From positions 1 to 9,386 of the forward strand of contig CAZRJL010000036.1 in assembly GCA_964600645.1 (NCBI GenBank): a DNA stretch of 9,386 nt. The letters run 5' to 3'. This document shows positions 1-6,801 of the stretch, one piece after another. Every line of letters begins with the position of its first letter. The stretch's first letter is position 1. The stretch is from UBA12151 sp964600645 (lineage in GTDB: Bacteria; Patescibacteriota; Minisyncoccia; Moranbacterales; UBA9337). The notes beneath the pieces are model-generated. The model was not told where the DNA came from. It did no database searches and worked only from the letters and a program-made list of their open reading frames with translations. Made by a program: the position numbers and the translations under genes.

Positions 1-339
1 AACCCCAACTTTCAAACTGTTTTCATCTTTATAATAATGAACCTTCTCTGTTGTTCCGTCCTTATCAATATCGCAATAAAAAATAAAACTATCTTTATCA
101 GCGGAAACAATAGGATATGCTCCATTATCCGCTTGTCTTGCCCGACGCACCACATCTACTGTTTTTTGCACCCCGCGCGAAGCCATCATTGATGCCTCTC
201 CTGTCTCAATAACAAAAGAGTTGATTTTCCAACTTCGCGTAAAAAGCAAAGTGAACCCTTCAATTCCAATGGAAAAGATGGTAATCGCCATCAACAGTTC
301 AACCAGCGACATTCCTAATTTATTTTTTCTCAAATTCAT
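1..339 (-). CDS. Prepilin-type protein, 3' part beyond the window (partial)
   Basis: The first 113 residues of a type IV prepilin or pseudopilin are visible; the gene runs off the left edge. It starts at an ATG at 339, 21 bases after the stop of the upstream prepilin gene, with no clear Shine-Dalgarno. The N-terminus is a short basic leader (MNLRKNKLG) followed by MSLVELLMAITIFSIG: a class III signal with Gly9 at the cleavage site and Glu14 at mature +5, then a hydrophobic helix to about residue 31. A PilD-type peptidase, not encoded here, should cut after Gly9 and the helix should pack into the pilus core. After the helix comes a soluble part with SFIFYCDIDKDGTTEKVHYY near residues 84-103. 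Its Asp-rich turn is typical of a pseudopilin head and could bind calcium, but that is inference. It could be a GspJ/PilW-like minor pilin or a main subunit; the missing C-terminus prevents a choice. Confidence 0.85.
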   Translation of the reverse strand, partial: MNLRKNKLGMSLVELLMAITIFSIGIEGFTLLFTRSWKINSFVIETGEASMMASRGVQKTVDVVRRARQADNGAYPIVSADKDSFIFYCDIDKDGTTEKVHYYKDENSLKVGV

Positions 340-360
340 TTTTTTACTTGCTAAAAATAT

Positions 361-1740
361 CTACTGCGGATCGAGCTCGATATATAATACACCTAAACCA
401 TTGACAGCAACGGTTGAATCATAATCTTCAAATCCAGCAGCGTTAATGGATAACTCGTAATTATCCTTTGCAAGTGCGACGCCACCATCAGGGAAATAAA
501 CCTTTCCTAGTTTGTCCGTCGTAAGAGAAACGTCATAACCCAATGAAACATTTTTCAGCGTTATTTCTGCTCCCTCAATTAATGACCCCGTATCCTGGTT
601 TAATACTGTCACACAAAGAGAATCCACTAAATTATCCAAAAGAACGGCCTCTATTTCCAAGTCGACACCAGGATCAAGAACAAATTCATTCGTATCAACG
701 TCATTATTCGGATTAATTTTATAAAATGTATAGTCGTCTTCTTCATCGTCAAGTTTAAAAATATAAGAACCAGGACTAACATCTTCAATATTTTCTTCTC
801 CGCTAGAATTAGTGGATAATTCTTGACTATAATTATATTCCAAAACACCGGGCAACCCGCCAGAAATATTATTACCCACTAACCTGCCGCCACTTAAATT
901 AAAATCAATATCCGGAATTATGTTTCCGAAAGGATCTTTTGTTGTAATGTTTATATTTCCAACTAAATCAATAATGATTGTTTTTATATTCAAACTTCCC
1001 TCTACCACCGATGCGTTTTGGTCTGTAACCGGATCATAATCTGATTCTGGGCTCACCGGCAAGGTGGTTACGCTCTCATAGTCATCTTTTGAAACACTTA
1101 AAACATAATCATCCCCGGCCGGCATTCCCGGTCGCAAAACCGTACCATTTGAATCGGTAGAAGTTGAAATATTTATTCCATTATCGGCACTGGAAATATT
1201 CACCGCCACTCCGGAAAGTCCATTGGCGGGAGTGTCTATTACATTAATACGCAAAGTTCCTCCTCCGGCATTGGTTTCAACCCCCGGAGGGACAAAATCA
1301 GAAAGCAAATACATTTGCTGCACCGAAGATTCTTCTCCCCATAAGATTGTTATTCGGGCTGTTTTGTAGTCGGTTGGAACATTATCCGTGCCATCAATCG
1401 TACTGTCAAAAACATCATCGATATAGCTTATATCGGTTTTAATATGATAATTAACCGCGTTAACATTTTCAAAATAATCCGCATCCAAAACTCCACTAGG
1501 CGCTCCGCCGACTGTTCCGATATCATCATATGGGAGATTGCGAATAATTTCCATTTTTTGATTAGCTAAAGAAATTGCTCCTAAGCGATTTTTAGCGTCA
1601 ATTATATATTGCGTTCCAAGAGTGAAGGTGGAATAGAAAGTCACGAGAATAATGGAAAAAATAGAAAGCACGACCAGGGCTTCGATAATAGTAAACCCCT
1701 TATTGGAAAACAATTTAATGCTATATTTTAATTTTTGCAT
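361..1740 (-). CDS. Large prepilin with three carboxypeptidase-regulatory-like domains
   Basis: A 459-residue prepilin-like protein. The leader ends at Gly15, followed by FTIIEALVVLSIFSIILV, with Glu20 at mature +5 and a hydrophobic helix to about residue 38. A small pilin-like head spans about 40-150 (it includes QKMEIIRNLPYDD, a common motif in pseudopilins of this type). A Gly-rich hinge near 158-161 leads to three tandem beta-rich modules at about 161-257, 259-366 and 372-459. Each begins with a short strand (GTLRINVID, GNINITTKD, DSLCVTVLN) and continues with a 'TDSNG' or 'TDKLGK' turn and a tail like YVLSVSKDDYESV or YELSINAAGFEDYDS. This is the pattern of carboxypeptidase regulatory-like / Ig-like folds. 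The protein is far longer than ordinary pilins, so it may be a tip adhesin or minor pilin exposed on the fibre. It lies 21 bases downstream of pilC, with no evident Shine-Dalgarno. The prepilin call is firm; adhesion is inferred. Confidence 0.9.
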   Translation of the reverse strand: MQKLKYSIKLFSNKGFTIIEALVVLSIFSIILVTFYSTFTLGTQYIIDAKNRLGAISLANQKMEIIRNLPYDDIGTVGGAPSGVLDADYFENVNAVNYHIKTDISYIDDVFDSTIDGTDNVPTDYKTARITILWGEESSVQQMYLLSDFVPPGVETNAGGGTLRINVIDTPANGLSGVAVNISSADNGINISTSTDSNGTVLRPGMPAGDDYVLSVSKDDYESVTTLPVSPESDYDPVTDQNASVVEGSLNIKTIIIDLVGNINITTKDPFGNIIPDIDFNLSGGRLVGNNISGGLPGVLEYNYSQELSTNSSGEENIEDVSPGSYIFKLDDEEDDYTFYKINPNNDVDTNEFVLDPGVDLEIEAVLLDNLVDSLCVTVLNQDTGSLIEGAEITLKNVSLGYDVSLTTDKLGKVYFPDGGVALAKDNYELSINAAGFEDYDSTVAVNGLGVLYIELDPQ

Positions 1741-1761
1741 TTTATTTGCAATTCGTAAAAA

Positions 1762-2982
1762 TTACTTGATATTTTCCATTAAGCTATACATCGGTTGGAG
1801 CATCGAAATGGCGAAAGCTCCCACCGCTCCTCCAATAAAAATCATTAGGATAGGTTCAATGATCGAAGATAGATTTTTTGTTATTTGACTAACCTCCTCT
1901 TCATAAAACTCTGCGATTTTGAGGAGCATATCATCAGTTTTTCCCGTTTCTTCTCCCACCTCCATCATTTGAGAAACCATGACCGGGAATATAACTCCAT
2001 TATTTGAAATTATAACACTGAGAGCCACGCCTTTTTGAATTTCCTCGATCCCATCTCGAATTGCTTTTTTATAATAAAAATTTCCAAGCGTATTGGCCAC
2101 GATATTCAAAGCATCAATTGAAGAAACTCCGCTTTTGAGCAATGAGCTATATATCCTGGAAAACCTTGCACAATTAACCTTTATTACAATATTTTTTATT
2201 GCCGGAAGTTTTATTAAAACAAATCCGAGTGTTTTTTTTCCCAATTCGGTTTGCAGAAAAATTTTTACACCGACGATACTAGACAAAATAATCCCAAAAA
2301 CAAGAATATAATGATCTCTAAAAAAATTACTAAGTCCGATAATAAAGCGAGTCATCGGAGGCAGCACAACATCCATATCCGCAAATACCCCCAATATTTT
2401 CGGCAAAACAAAGGTCAACATTAAAATACCGATTCCCAACATCAACGTCAAAATAACTCCCGGGTAAATCAATGCTCCGGCAACCTTACTTCTCAGCTCA
2501 TGTTCTTTTTCCAGTTGCGTGGCAATGATGTTTAGAACCTCTTCCAAATTTCCGCCAATTTCTCCCACGCGAACCATATTCACAAAAAGATCATCGAACA
2601 CGCGCGGATATTTTGCCAAAGAATCACTAAGATTCACCCCGCCTTGAATTTCATTGTAAATATCCTCCAAAATTAATTTAAATTTCTTGCTTTTGACTTG
2701 AGTCGCCAAATTATTCACTGCCCGAGAAACCGTAAGCCCGGACGCTATCATAACACTAAGATTTCTGGCAAAAATCATTTTTTCTTTCAGCGGAATAGTC
2801 GTCAGACGATCCCAAAAGCGCACCTTAACTCCGGTTTTTTCTTCATCTAAAATTTTAATCGAGGTAATTAAAAAACCTTCGCTTCGCAATTGGGCGGCGA
2901 CGGCTCTTTCATCCTTGGCAGTAATTTCACCTCCCTTGGATTGACCATCGGCGCTTCTGGCTGTATACGCAAATTTTGACAT
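1762..2982 (-). CDS. pilC: Type IV pilus inner-membrane platform protein PilC/GspF
   Basis: A polytopic membrane protein on which the pilus assembles, coupling ATPase motion to pilin extraction. The 406 residues fit the family. A soluble N-terminus (FAYTARSADGQSKGGEITA) precedes two T2SSF repeats at about 69-193 and 271-395. Each repeat has the family hallmark after a proline-containing turn: FVNMVRVGEIGGNLEEVL in the first and FPVMVSQMMEVGEETGKTDDML in the second. Hydrophobic segments lie near 172-194, 225-242 and 375-395, and LPPMTRFIIGLSNFF sits after the first one. I chose the ATG at 2982 because GAAGG lies 10 bases upstream. An in-frame GTG at 2988 would add two residues but would have only 4 bases to that Shine-Dalgarno. 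It is separated from pilB by about 74 bases of AGCT-rich hairpin sequence, the longest gap in the operon. Confidence 0.95.
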   Translation of the reverse strand: MSKFAYTARSADGQSKGGEITAKDERAVAAQLRSEGFLITSIKILDEEKTGVKVRFWDRLTTIPLKEKMIFARNLSVMIASGLTVSRAVNNLATQVKSKKFKLILEDIYNEIQGGVNLSDSLAKYPRVFDDLFVNMVRVGEIGGNLEEVLNIIATQLEKEHELRSKVAGALIYPGVILTLMLGIGILMLTFVLPKILGVFADMDVVLPPMTRFIIGLSNFFRDHYILVFGIILSSIVGVKIFLQTELGKKTLGFVLIKLPAIKNIVIKVNCARFSRIYSSLLKSGVSSIDALNIVANTLGNFYYKKAIRDGIEEIQKGVALSVIISNNGVIFPVMVSQMMEVGEETGKTDDMLLKIAEFYEEEVSQITKNLSSIIEPILMIFIGGAVGAFAISMLQPMYSLMENIK

Positions 2983-3003
2983 AATCACATTGCCTTCAGC
3001 TTA

Positions 3004-3031
3004 TCAGCTTTATTTTTTTCTGAAAAGCTGA
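3004..3031 (-). other. Stem-loop in the pilB-pilC gap
   Basis: TCAGCTTT (3004-3011) is exactly complementary to AAAGCTGA (3024-3031), with a 12-base T-rich loop. Read on the minus strand the gap repeats AGCT several times (TTAGCTTT, TCAGCTTT, AAAGCTGA, AAGCTGAA), which gives alternative pairings. No run of T follows the stem on the minus strand, so it does not look like an intrinsic terminator. It could stabilise or process the mRNA between pilB and pilC, but that is speculation. It is the only spacer over 25 bases in the operon. Confidence 0.4.
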
Positions 3032-3056
3032 GAACTGATTCCTAAAAGCTAAACAA

Positions 3057-4829
3057 CTATTCTTTTGTTACCCTCATAATCTCTTCTATTGTAGTCAGCC
3101 CTTGAACCGCCTTACTAAAACCATCTTCGATCATTGTCGACATCCCATTTTCCATTGCTTTCTTTTCAATAGTTTCGGTTGATGATGATTGAGTGATCAA
3201 TTTTTCAATATCCGGATCAATATCCAAAACTTCATAAATTCCCACTCTTCCGTGAAAGCCCTCATTACCGCATTGATCGCATCCTTTCGCCCTATAAAAA
3301 CGAATATCTTCCCAATTATCATCTTTTTTTATTAATCCTTTTGTTTGTTCGCACACTTTTAAATATTCCAGAACCGTTTTAATATCAAAATTATCTTCCA
3401 GTGTTTTAACTTCCTTTTTGTCCATTTTATATTCTTGTTTGCATTCCGGACACAACTTCCGAACTAAACGTTGCGCAACAATCACATTTACTGTCGAAGC
3501 AACAAGAAAATGCTCCGCTCCCATATCCAAAAGTCGGGGAAGTGCGCCGGCAGCACTGTTGGTATGCAACGTTGACAACACCAAATGCCCAGTCATCGCC
3601 GCATGCAAGGCGATTTCCATAGTTTCATTATCGCGGATTTCGCCCACCATAATAATATCCGGATCTTGGCGAAGCAAAGCGCGCAAACATGCCGCAAACG
3701 TAAGTCCGATTTTTGGATTAACTTGTGTTTGATTTATTCTCGGCATCCGGTATTCAACCGGATCTTCAACCGTACTGATATTGACTCCCGGAGTGTTGAT
3801 AATATCCATTATCGTATAAAGCGTAGTAGTTTTTCCGGATCCGGTCGGTCCAGTAACCAATATCATTCCATTTGGTTTTTTGATTTCTCGATGAATAACT
3901 TCCAATGGCCGCCCTTGAAGTCCCATTTTTTCCAGAGTCAGTCCCTTGGATGATTCATCTAAAAGACGCATAACGATTTTCTCACCGTCAAAAACAGGCA
4001 AAATGCTTACGCGAAAAGAAATTTTGTATTCGTCTTTGATTATTTTAAATCTTCCATCTTGCGGCAAACGATGTTCGTCTAATTTCAAATTCGACAAAAC
4101 CTTTATTCTTGCCACAATTCCGGGCAAAACTTGCTTTGGCAAAACCATCGCATCGTGCAAAATTCCGTCTATACGATAACGGACAACAACTTCTTTTTCA
4201 TCCGGCTCAATATGAATATCGCTAGCTGATTGCAATATCGCGTGCTTAAGCAAAGTGTCCACAACCCGAATCACCGGAAGACCTTGAGCCATCTTTTCCA
4301 AATCCTCTCCGACACCTTCCCCCTCTCCGCTTTCCTGATTTTCAACCGTCATTCGTTCGGCATTTTTGTCTATGATATCCCCAAATTCCGCCTTCAAGCT
4401 TTTTTCATACTGACGGATTACGGATTTTATACTCTCTTGCGTAGCCAAACAGGGAATAATTTTGAGTCCGGTTTTTTTTCTGATAAAATCAATCGTCTGA
4501 ATATCTTCCGGATTAAGCATTGCTACCTTCAATTCATTTCCTTTTTTTTCAAATGCGACGATATTATACTTCTTGGCGATAGGCTCCGGTATAATTTGCA
4601 AAACATCGGAAGAAATAATATCCTTGGATAAATCAACAAAAGGTATTCCCAGAATATATGAATATAATTTTCTCAATTCATTTTCATTTATCACCTTATT
4701 GTCCAAAAGCAAATCACCCAGCGCCTTGCCGTTTTTTTCCGCTTCTTTGAAGAATTTTTCCAAGGCATCTTTTTTGACAATATCCGTATCCAATAAAAAA
4801 TCCCTCAGTTGTTTGTTTTCGATTTTCAT
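3057..4829 (-). CDS. pilB: Type IV pilus assembly ATPase PilB/GspE
   Basis: The hexameric cytoplasmic motor that powers pilus extension, 590 residues, normal for the family. The N-terminal MshEN/GspE-N region spans about 1-145 (GKALGDLLLDNKVINENEL, GIPFVDLSKD, then IIPEPIAKKYNIVAF). An acidic Gly/Glu linker at about 163-178 leads to the N2 domain with ASDIHIEP (202-209). The ATPase core has Walker A GPTGSGKT (327-334, Lys333), an Asp box TVEDPVEYR (353-361), Walker B DIIMVGEIRD with Glu397, and a His box TGHLVLSTLHT with His415 and His422. A zinc-type tetracysteine motif is present as Cys460/Cys463 and Cys517/Cys520, with 53 residues between the pairs. The Asp box and four cysteines favour PilB/GspE over the retraction ATPase PilT. 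The ATG at 4829 lies 12 bases past the receiver gene's stop. An AGGAA Shine-Dalgarno overlaps that stop, so translation is probably coupled. Confidence 0.97.
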   Translation of the reverse strand: MKIENKQLRDFLLDTDIVKKDALEKFFKEAEKNGKALGDLLLDNKVINENELRKLYSYILGIPFVDLSKDIISSDVLQIIPEPIAKKYNIVAFEKKGNELKVAMLNPEDIQTIDFIRKKTGLKIIPCLATQESIKSVIRQYEKSLKAEFGDIIDKNAERMTVENQESGEGEGVGEDLEKMAQGLPVIRVVDTLLKHAILQSASDIHIEPDEKEVVVRYRIDGILHDAMVLPKQVLPGIVARIKVLSNLKLDEHRLPQDGRFKIIKDEYKISFRVSILPVFDGEKIVMRLLDESSKGLTLEKMGLQGRPLEVIHREIKKPNGMILVTGPTGSGKTTTLYTIMDIINTPGVNISTVEDPVEYRMPRINQTQVNPKIGLTFAACLRALLRQDPDIIMVGEIRDNETMEIALHAAMTGHLVLSTLHTNSAAGALPRLLDMGAEHFLVASTVNVIVAQRLVRKLCPECKQEYKMDKKEVKTLEDNFDIKTVLEYLKVCEQTKGLIKKDDNWEDIRFYRAKGCDQCGNEGFHGRVGIYEVLDIDPDIEKLITQSSSTETIEKKAMENGMSTMIEDGFSKAVQGLTTIEEIMRVTKE

Positions 4830-4841
4830 TTTTGGTTTTTC

Positions 4842-5219
4842 CTACATCCCCAGTACTCCTTTTATTTTTTCCACAATTTCTTTTAGCTGATAATCCGCCT
4901 TTACCAAATAAGTAGTCGCGCCCAACGCCAAAGCCTTTTCAATGTCGCGAATGCTACCCAAATTTGTAAGCAAAATTATGGGCACGTCTTTCGTGGTTTG
5001 ATTTTCTCGAAGTTCAGTAATAACCTCATAACCGTTTTTTTTCGGCAAAATTATATCCAACAAAACCAAATCCGGATTTTTACGCATAACCGTTTCTATT
5101 CCAGCCTCTCCGTCAGCGGCCGAATAAACTTCGAAGTCCTCCTTCTCAAGAAAATCCTGCAAAGTTTCCCGCAAGATTACCTCATCCTCGATGATTACAA
5201 TTTTTTTCTTCTTTTCCAT
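4842..5219 (-). CDS. Stand-alone receiver (CheY-like response regulator)
   Basis: A 125-residue protein that is only a receiver (REC) domain. Acidic-pocket residues Glu11 and Asp12 (VIIEDE), phosphoacceptor Asp55 (LVLLDIILPKKNG), Thr85 (ILLTN) and Lys107 (YLVKAD) are all present, so it should accept a phosphoryl group. It has no DNA-binding or enzymatic output domain, so it probably acts by binding a protein partner. It sits between a histidine kinase (17 bases upstream) and pilB (12 bases downstream). The kinase is therefore its likely donor, and the pilus machinery is a plausible target (inference). No Shine-Dalgarno is visible before the ATG at 5219; the pilB Shine-Dalgarno lies over its stop codon. 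Confidence 0.93.
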   Translation of the reverse strand: MEKKKKIVIIEDEVILRETLQDFLEKEDFEVYSAADGEAGIETVMRKNPDLVLLDIILPKKNGYEVITELRENQTTKDVPIILLTNLGSIRDIEKALALGATTYLVKADYQLKEIVEKIKGVLGM

Positions 5220-5236
5220 ATATTTTTACTAATAAT

Positions 5237-6181
5237 TTATTTTTTATTTATTATCGGCAATGAAAAACAGAAACTGGATCCGACATTCTCAATTGACTTG
5301 AACCAAATTTTTCCCCCCGACTGTTCAATGTAATTTTTCACGATATACAATCCCAATCCGGTTCCTTCAATTTTATACTTAGCGGAATTGTCACTGCGAA
5401 AAAACTTTTCAAACACTCTATCCTGTTGTTTTTCCGGAATTCCGATTCCATTGTCCTTCACGCAAAAATTAATCTTATCACCATCTTTTTCCAATTTCAC
5501 CTCAACATACCCGCCATCTGACGTATATTTTATGGCATTGGAAATTAAATTATCAATCGCCACTTTTATTCTTCTTTTATCCGCAATAATTTCCGGAAGA
5601 TTGGTGGGAATTATCGCATCAACCTTCACTCCCATGGCAGTTGCCAATGGAAGATCAGACTCGTGCACCTCTTTCACGATTTTTGCAATATCAATCTTGT
5701 CCTGCGCCAAAAGCAAGGCTCCGCGATCAAGCCTGGCAACATCCAGCAAGTCTCCTACCAAGCGCGACATATGCATATTTGCCTTGGAAATCTCCCCGAT
5801 AAGATCCAGTTGTTTTTTTCCCAATCCTTTTTTATATTTCGATATCAAAAGTTCCGATGCCCAGCTCAATTCAGCAATTGGAGTTTTGAGCTGATGCGAT
5901 GCCATTGAAATAAATTCCGACTTGGTTTTGTTGGCCGCCGCCATATACTCGACATTCCGAATGATGAAAGTTCCGATTGTAAAAATCACAACCACCACGG
6001 CAAACTCGCTGAAAATCAAAACCTCGGGAGAACCGTAATGCACTGAAGCGAAATATACTATTGTCATCGCCACTAAAACGATAATTCCCATCAGCAAAAA
6101 AAGAAAGCTGGGTGCTTGCCAAATACTCACTCCCAAATCATCCGCCTGCTTTTTAATATTCAAATCATTAACTATTTTCAT
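5237..6181 (-). CDS. Membrane sensor histidine kinase
   Basis: A 314-residue kinase with a minimal input region. A short cytoplasmic N-terminus (1-24) is followed by two hydrophobic helices at about 25-46 and 53-75, joined by only about seven residues. It has no extracellular sensor domain and may sense within or at the membrane. HisKA follows with the phosphoacceptor His96 in SEFISMASHQLKTPI. The HATPase_c domain has an N box DNLISNAIKYT (Asn211, Asn215), G1 DNGIGIP (243-249), F box VFEKFFRSD and G2 GTGLGLYIVK (273-282). All catalytic motifs look intact. There is no PAS or HAMP domain. It is the first gene of the operon with the receiver and pilus genes, and starts at the ATG at 6181, about 85 bases below the predicted transcription start, with no Shine-Dalgarno. 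Confidence 0.95.
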   Translation of the reverse strand: MKIVNDLNIKKQADDLGVSIWQAPSFLFLLMGIIVLVAMTIVYFASVHYGSPEVLIFSEFAVVVVIFTIGTFIIRNVEYMAAANKTKSEFISMASHQLKTPIAELSWASELLISKYKKGLGKKQLDLIGEISKANMHMSRLVGDLLDVARLDRGALLLAQDKIDIAKIVKEVHESDLPLATAMGVKVDAIIPTNLPEIIADKRRIKVAIDNLISNAIKYTSDGGYVEVKLEKDGDKINFCVKDNGIGIPEKQQDRVFEKFFRSDNSAKYKIEGTGLGLYIVKNYIEQSGGKIWFKSIENVGSSFCFSLPIINKK

Positions 6182-6252
6182 CTGTTTTTTTATTTTTGTT
6201 TATTTTTTTCTGCACGCAGCCGAATTTGAATATAAAATTTTTTCCAAAAAAA

Positions 6253-6307
6253 TATATTTTCTATTTGTTAAGATTATACCACAAACAAAAAGAAAAACAA
6301 AAAACAA
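6253..6307. repeat. 55-base copy at the left edge of the scaffold gap
   Basis: These 55 bases end exactly at the first N and are identical to 6408-6462, which begin exactly after the last N. Repeats that abut a gap on both sides at a fixed length are what an unmerged contig overlap produces. The copy carries the predicted operon promoter. Confidence 0.95.
6273..6300 (-). promoter_or_regulatory. Predicted promoter of the kinase-pilus operon (extended -10)
   Basis: On the minus strand a perfect TATAAT (6278-6273) is preceded by TGG, giving an extended -10. A weak -35 TTGTTT lies at 6300-6295 with a 16-base spacer. The predicted start near 6266 leaves a leader of about 85 bases rich in A and T. 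The same sequence occurs again at 6455-6428 because it lies in the 55 bases duplicated across the scaffold gap. If the gap is an artefact there is only one promoter. Confidence 0.6.
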
Positions 6308-6407
6308 NNNNNNNNNNNNNNNNNNNNNNNNNNNNNNNNNNNNNNNNNNNNNNNNNNNNNNNNNNNNNNNNNNNNNNNNNNNNNNNNNNNNNNNNNNNNN
6401 NNNNNNN
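6308..6407. other. Scaffold gap of exactly 100 N
   Basis: A run of exactly 100 N, the usual placeholder for a gap of unknown size. The flanking sequences are identical over 55 bases, so the true distance is probably negative: the contigs overlap and the N run replaces no real sequence. A short tandem repeat that broke the assembly is the alternative. Confidence 0.98.
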
Positions 6408-6462
6408 TATATTTTCTATTTGTTAAGATTATACCACAAACAAAAAGAAAAACAAAAAACAA
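6408..6462. repeat. 55-base copy at the right edge of the scaffold gap
   Basis: Identical to 6253-6307. Sequence unique to this side begins at 6463. See the gap entry for the likely assembly origin. Confidence 0.95.
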
Positions 6463-6479
6463 CTTTCTGCAAAAAGTTG
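6454..6479 (-). terminator. Possible weak intrinsic terminator upstream of the pilus operon
   Basis: On the minus strand CAACTTT (6479-6473) pairs with AAAGTTG (6466-6460) across a six-base loop, followed by six T (6459-6454). The stem is AT-rich, so it would be weak. It lies just upstream of the predicted kinase promoter and would insulate the operon from read-through out of gene B. Part of the sequence lies in the gap-edge duplicate. Confidence 0.4.
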
Positions 6480-6603
6480 CTTTAAAAAAAATATACTATT
6501 TGTTTTATGCCAACAAAAAAATCAACAAAGTCCCGCAGAGCATTTAGCGAAAAGAAAGAATATTTCAGGAGAGAGATCTGAAAAAATTCTCGCTTCTCCC
6601 TGT

Positions 6604-6618
6604 CCGCCAAAAAGGCGG
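6604..6618. repeat. CCGCC-A5-GGCGG mini-hairpin
   Basis: CCGCC (6604-6608) pairs with GGCGG (6614-6618) across five A. The same TCCGCC...GGNGG core forms the centre of elements E1, E2 and E3, so this looks like a solo or decayed member of the same extragenic palindrome family. It has no outer arms comparable to those of E1. Confidence 0.5.
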
Positions 6619-6651
6619 TCTGCCCTGCGAAACTTTATTGATTTTAAGAGG

Positions 6652-6729
6652 AACAAACTCTCAACCAAAATTCAATTTTTTTAATCCGCCTTAGGAGGAC
6701 AAAAAGATAAATTGAATTTTGGATAAAGA
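6652..6729. repeat. Palindromic element E1
   Basis: A 78-base element matching E2 (7332-7409) at 76 positions. The outer arms are a perfect 14-base inverted repeat: CCAAAATTCAATTT (6665-6678) and AAATTGAATTTTGG (6709-6722). Just outside, ACTCT (6657-6661) can pair with AGAGT (6727-6731). The centre holds TCCGCCTTAGGAGGA (6685-6699), itself a small hairpin with one mismatch. It lies downstream of gene B in the transcription direction. No T run follows on the minus strand, so it is not a standard terminator. Confidence 0.85.
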
Positions 6730-6801
6730 GTCCAAGCGCCGCATCGCTTGAACTGGGTTATTTTTTTATCTTATGCGGAGATGAAACCTACACTGAGATT
6801 A

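Larger units (their letters stand above)
6463..6801. other. Intergenic region between gene B and the pilus operon
   Basis: I see no convincing gene here. It contains, left to right: a 24-codon reading frame on the plus strand (6507-6581, basic peptide starting MPTKKSTKSRRAF) with no Shine-Dalgarno; an imperfect hairpin at about 6566-6602; a CCGCC/GGCGG hairpin with a five-A loop at 6604-6618; palindromic element E1 (6652-6729); and a CAAGCG/CGCTTG hairpin (6733-6738 with 6745-6750) next to the end of gene B. The loop of that last hairpin, CCGCAT (6739-6744), is complementary to ATGCGG at 6773-6778. Confidence 0.6.

Noticed and set aside
3418..4631. Several plus-strand frames of 77-133 codons opposite pilB
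   Set aside because: pilB is unambiguous by motifs over its full length; these are antisense shadows without start signals.
5388..5908. Plus-strand frames of 168 and 81 codons opposite the histidine kinase
   Set aside because: The kinase has all catalytic motifs in frame; the opposite frames are shadows.
6428..6455. A second, separate promoter right of the gap
   Set aside because: It lies in the 55 bases duplicated at the gap edges and is most simply the same promoter counted twice.
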